Shown here piece by piece: positions 4,928 through 6,319 of a stretch of 6,319 nucleotides of DNA; position 1 is the first letter of the stretch; each line of letters opens with the position of its first letter. The position numbers and the translations under genes are program-made. Origin of the DNA: Clostridia bacterium (GTDB lineage: Bacteria > Bacillota > Peptococcia > DRI-13 > DTU073); contig JAQVYD010000073.1 in the NCBI GenBank assembly GCA_028709105.1, positions 1 to 6,319 of the forward strand, written 5' to 3'. The notes below the pieces were generated by a model that was given only the letters and a program-made list of their open reading frames with translations, was not told the DNA's origin and made no database searches.

Positions 4928-6319
4928 TTATTCAAGATGAAACCCCTGGTTTTGATCTAAAACTCTATATTGCAGTGCCTCCGCAAGATGGGTAGTCGTA
5001 AGTTCTTCACTCCCCGCAAGATCCGCAATAGTACGTGCAATCTTCAAAATTCGTTCATGAGCACGAACACTCAACCCCAACTTATTATAAACCCTCTTTA
5101 ATAATTCCTTGGCCTCATCCTTTAGCCGGCAATATTCTCCAACCTCTTTCCCACTCATCTGCGCATTACAGGTTATTCCCTGTCCGGAAAAGCGCTGTAA
5201 CTGCCTTTGCCGTGCTTTGATTACTCGCTCCTGCACCTCTCGCGAGCTTTCCTCCTTTTTTTTACCTGTCAATTCCTGATAGGCCAACCTGGGTACCTCC
5301 ACATGAAGATCAATCCGATCCAGTAAAGGGCCGGAGATTTTATGCCGATATTTATTAACCTGATAAGGTGTACAAGTACAATCCCTAAGCCCATCGCCAT
5401 AATAACCACAATAACAAGGATTGGCAGCCCCTACCAACTGAAATTTAGCCGGATAGGTAATCACTGCCGAAACTCGGGAAATTGTGACAACCCGTTCCTC
5501 CAGAGGCTGCCTTAATGATTCCAAGACATCGCGGCGATATTCAGGTAATTCATCCAAAAACAAGATTCCATGTGTAGCCAACGTTACTTCCCCAGGATTA
5601 GGGATTACTCCACCACCAATAATACTCGCCGCTGAGGCAGTATGATGCGGGGAACGAAAAGGACGAGTGGTAATTAACGGTTTGTCTTTATTTAATAATC
5701 CGGCAATACTATAGACCTTACTTACCTCTAGAGCCTCGGCCGGGGTAAGCGGCGGAAGGATTGAAGCTAAACATTTGGCCAACAAACTTTTGCCACAACC
5801 GGGTGAACCTATTAAAAGCAAATTATGTCCTCCTGCCGCAGTTACCTCTAAAGCACGCTTAGCCAGATGCTGTCCTCTCACATCAGCAAAATCATAAGGA
5901 ACTTCCCACTCTATCTCTAAGAAATCCTTTAAGCTTTGTTGTTCTACTTTACTATAAAATTGGGTGTTTTCCAAAAATTCTTTTACCTCTGATAAGCTAC
6001 TAAAACTATAAGCCTGAACAGGCGTTAAGGCTACCTCTCCCTTATTATCTTCTGCCACGAGAAAAGATTTAGTTGTTTGCTCATGGATAAATAGCGCCAT
6101 CGGCAAAATGCCCGGCACGCTTCTGATAGAACCATCAAGGGATAATTCCCCGACCAAGATATAATCATTTAAATAATCCGCCTTTAACTGACCCGTTGCT
6201 GCCAAAATTCCCGTCGCAATAGCTAAATCAAAACCGGGTCCTTCCTTTTTGATATCTGCCGGCGCAAGATTAACAATAATCTTGCTAGGTGGAAAATCAA
6301 AACCGGCATTTTTAATGGC
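4928..6319 (-). CDS. comM: ComM/YifB family Mg-chelatase-like AAA+ ATPase, 5' end outside window
   Basis: 463 residues are visible and the frame is open to the right edge. A TTG at 6203-6205 is not the start: the 38 codons before it encode family sequence (NAGFDFPPSKIIVNLAPAD, then KKEGPGFDLAIATGIL). Family members are about 510 residues, so roughly 45 are missing. Order of domains: a Lon-protease-like fold domain (to about 130), the AAA+ core with Walker A GSPGCGKS (171-178), Walker B ILFLDE (252-257), the NPCYCG...CTC four-cysteine signature (Cys302, 304, 314, 316), SGPLLDRIDLHVEVP (329-343), and the C-terminal Mg-chelatase-type helical domain (about 390-455, with LSVRAHERILKIARTIADL). In Gram-negative bacteria ComM is a hexameric branch-migration helicase that helps integrate transforming DNA; in Firmicutes its role is less certain. 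In many Firmicutes dprA is expected downstream, but here the sigma/anti-sigma pair follows. Confidence 0.95.
   Translation of the reverse strand, partial: AIKNAGFDFPPSKIIVNLAPADIKKEGPGFDLAIATGILAATGQLKADYLNDYILVGELSLDGSIRSVPGILPMALFIHEQTTKSFLVAEDNKGEVALTPVQAYSFSSLSEVKEFLENTQFYSKVEQQSLKDFLEIEWEVPYDFADVRGQHLAKRALEVTAAGGHNLLLIGSPGCGKSLLAKCLASILPPLTPAEALEVSKVYSIAGLLNKDKPLITTRPFRSPHHTASAASIIGGGVIPNPGEVTLATHGILFLDELPEYRRDVLESLRQPLEERVVTISRVSAVITYPAKFQLVGAANPCYCGYYGDGLRDCTCTPYQVNKYRHKISGPLLDRIDLHVEVPRLAYQELTGKKKEESSREVQERVIKARQRQLQRFSGQGITCNAQMSGKEVGEYCRLKDEAKELLKRVYNKLGLSVRAHERILKIARTIADLAGSEELTTTHLAEALQYRVLDQNQGFHLE

Noticed and set aside
5035..5220. Plus-strand ORF of 61 codons inside comM
   Set aside because: It is antisense to the conserved C-terminal domain of ComM and has no start signals of its own.
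6203..6205. TTG as the start of the comM gene
   Set aside because: The frame continues upstream to the window edge and encodes conserved N-terminal ComM sequence, so this is an internal leucine codon.

Overview
The window is AT-rich, with strong purine-rich ribosome binding sites, intrinsic terminators and gene families typical of Firmicutes. A spore-forming or related Clostridia-type bacterium is the best guess; genus cannot be read from the sequence. All genes except one small secreted-protein gene lie on the minus strand. The layout below goes from right to left, in their direction of transcription.

Right part (4928-6319): the 3' three-quarters or more of a comM/yifB AAA+ ATPase gene, entering from the right edge. 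About 60 bp after its stop lies an ECF-type sigma factor gene (4309-4869), which overlaps by 32 bp a single-pass membrane protein gene (3612-4340) that is most likely its anti-sigma factor. This pair ends in a strong hairpin (3590-3618) that also terminates the convergent plus-strand gene. The stop codon of the anti-sigma gene sits inside the hairpin stem.

Middle (2986-3589): a small Sec-exported protein gene (3203-3589, plus) and a large membrane sensor histidine kinase gene (800-2986, minus) diverge from a 216-bp intergenic region. This region holds the most interesting signal in the window. A mirror-symmetric arrangement, GAACGATTT-N11-TTGTC on each strand, is exactly symmetric about base 3131 and points outwards at both genes. 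The elements and spacing (GAAC, 16 bp, TTGTC) resemble ECF sigma promoters, so the neighbouring sigma factor is an obvious candidate to control both genes. The kinase also has a housekeeping-type promoter candidate and has no response regulator beside it.

Left part (1-799): a trimeric dUTPase gene (dut, 231-686), a clear intrinsic terminator (160-195), and what looks like the first 12 codons of another minus-strand gene running off the left edge.

How the genes may work together (inference): sigma factor, membrane anti-sigma, secreted protein and membrane kinase could form one envelope-sensing module placed between two housekeeping genes, comM and dut. No single gene here is of an unknown class. 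The novelty, if any, lies in the divergent promoter architecture and in the unassigned secreted protein.
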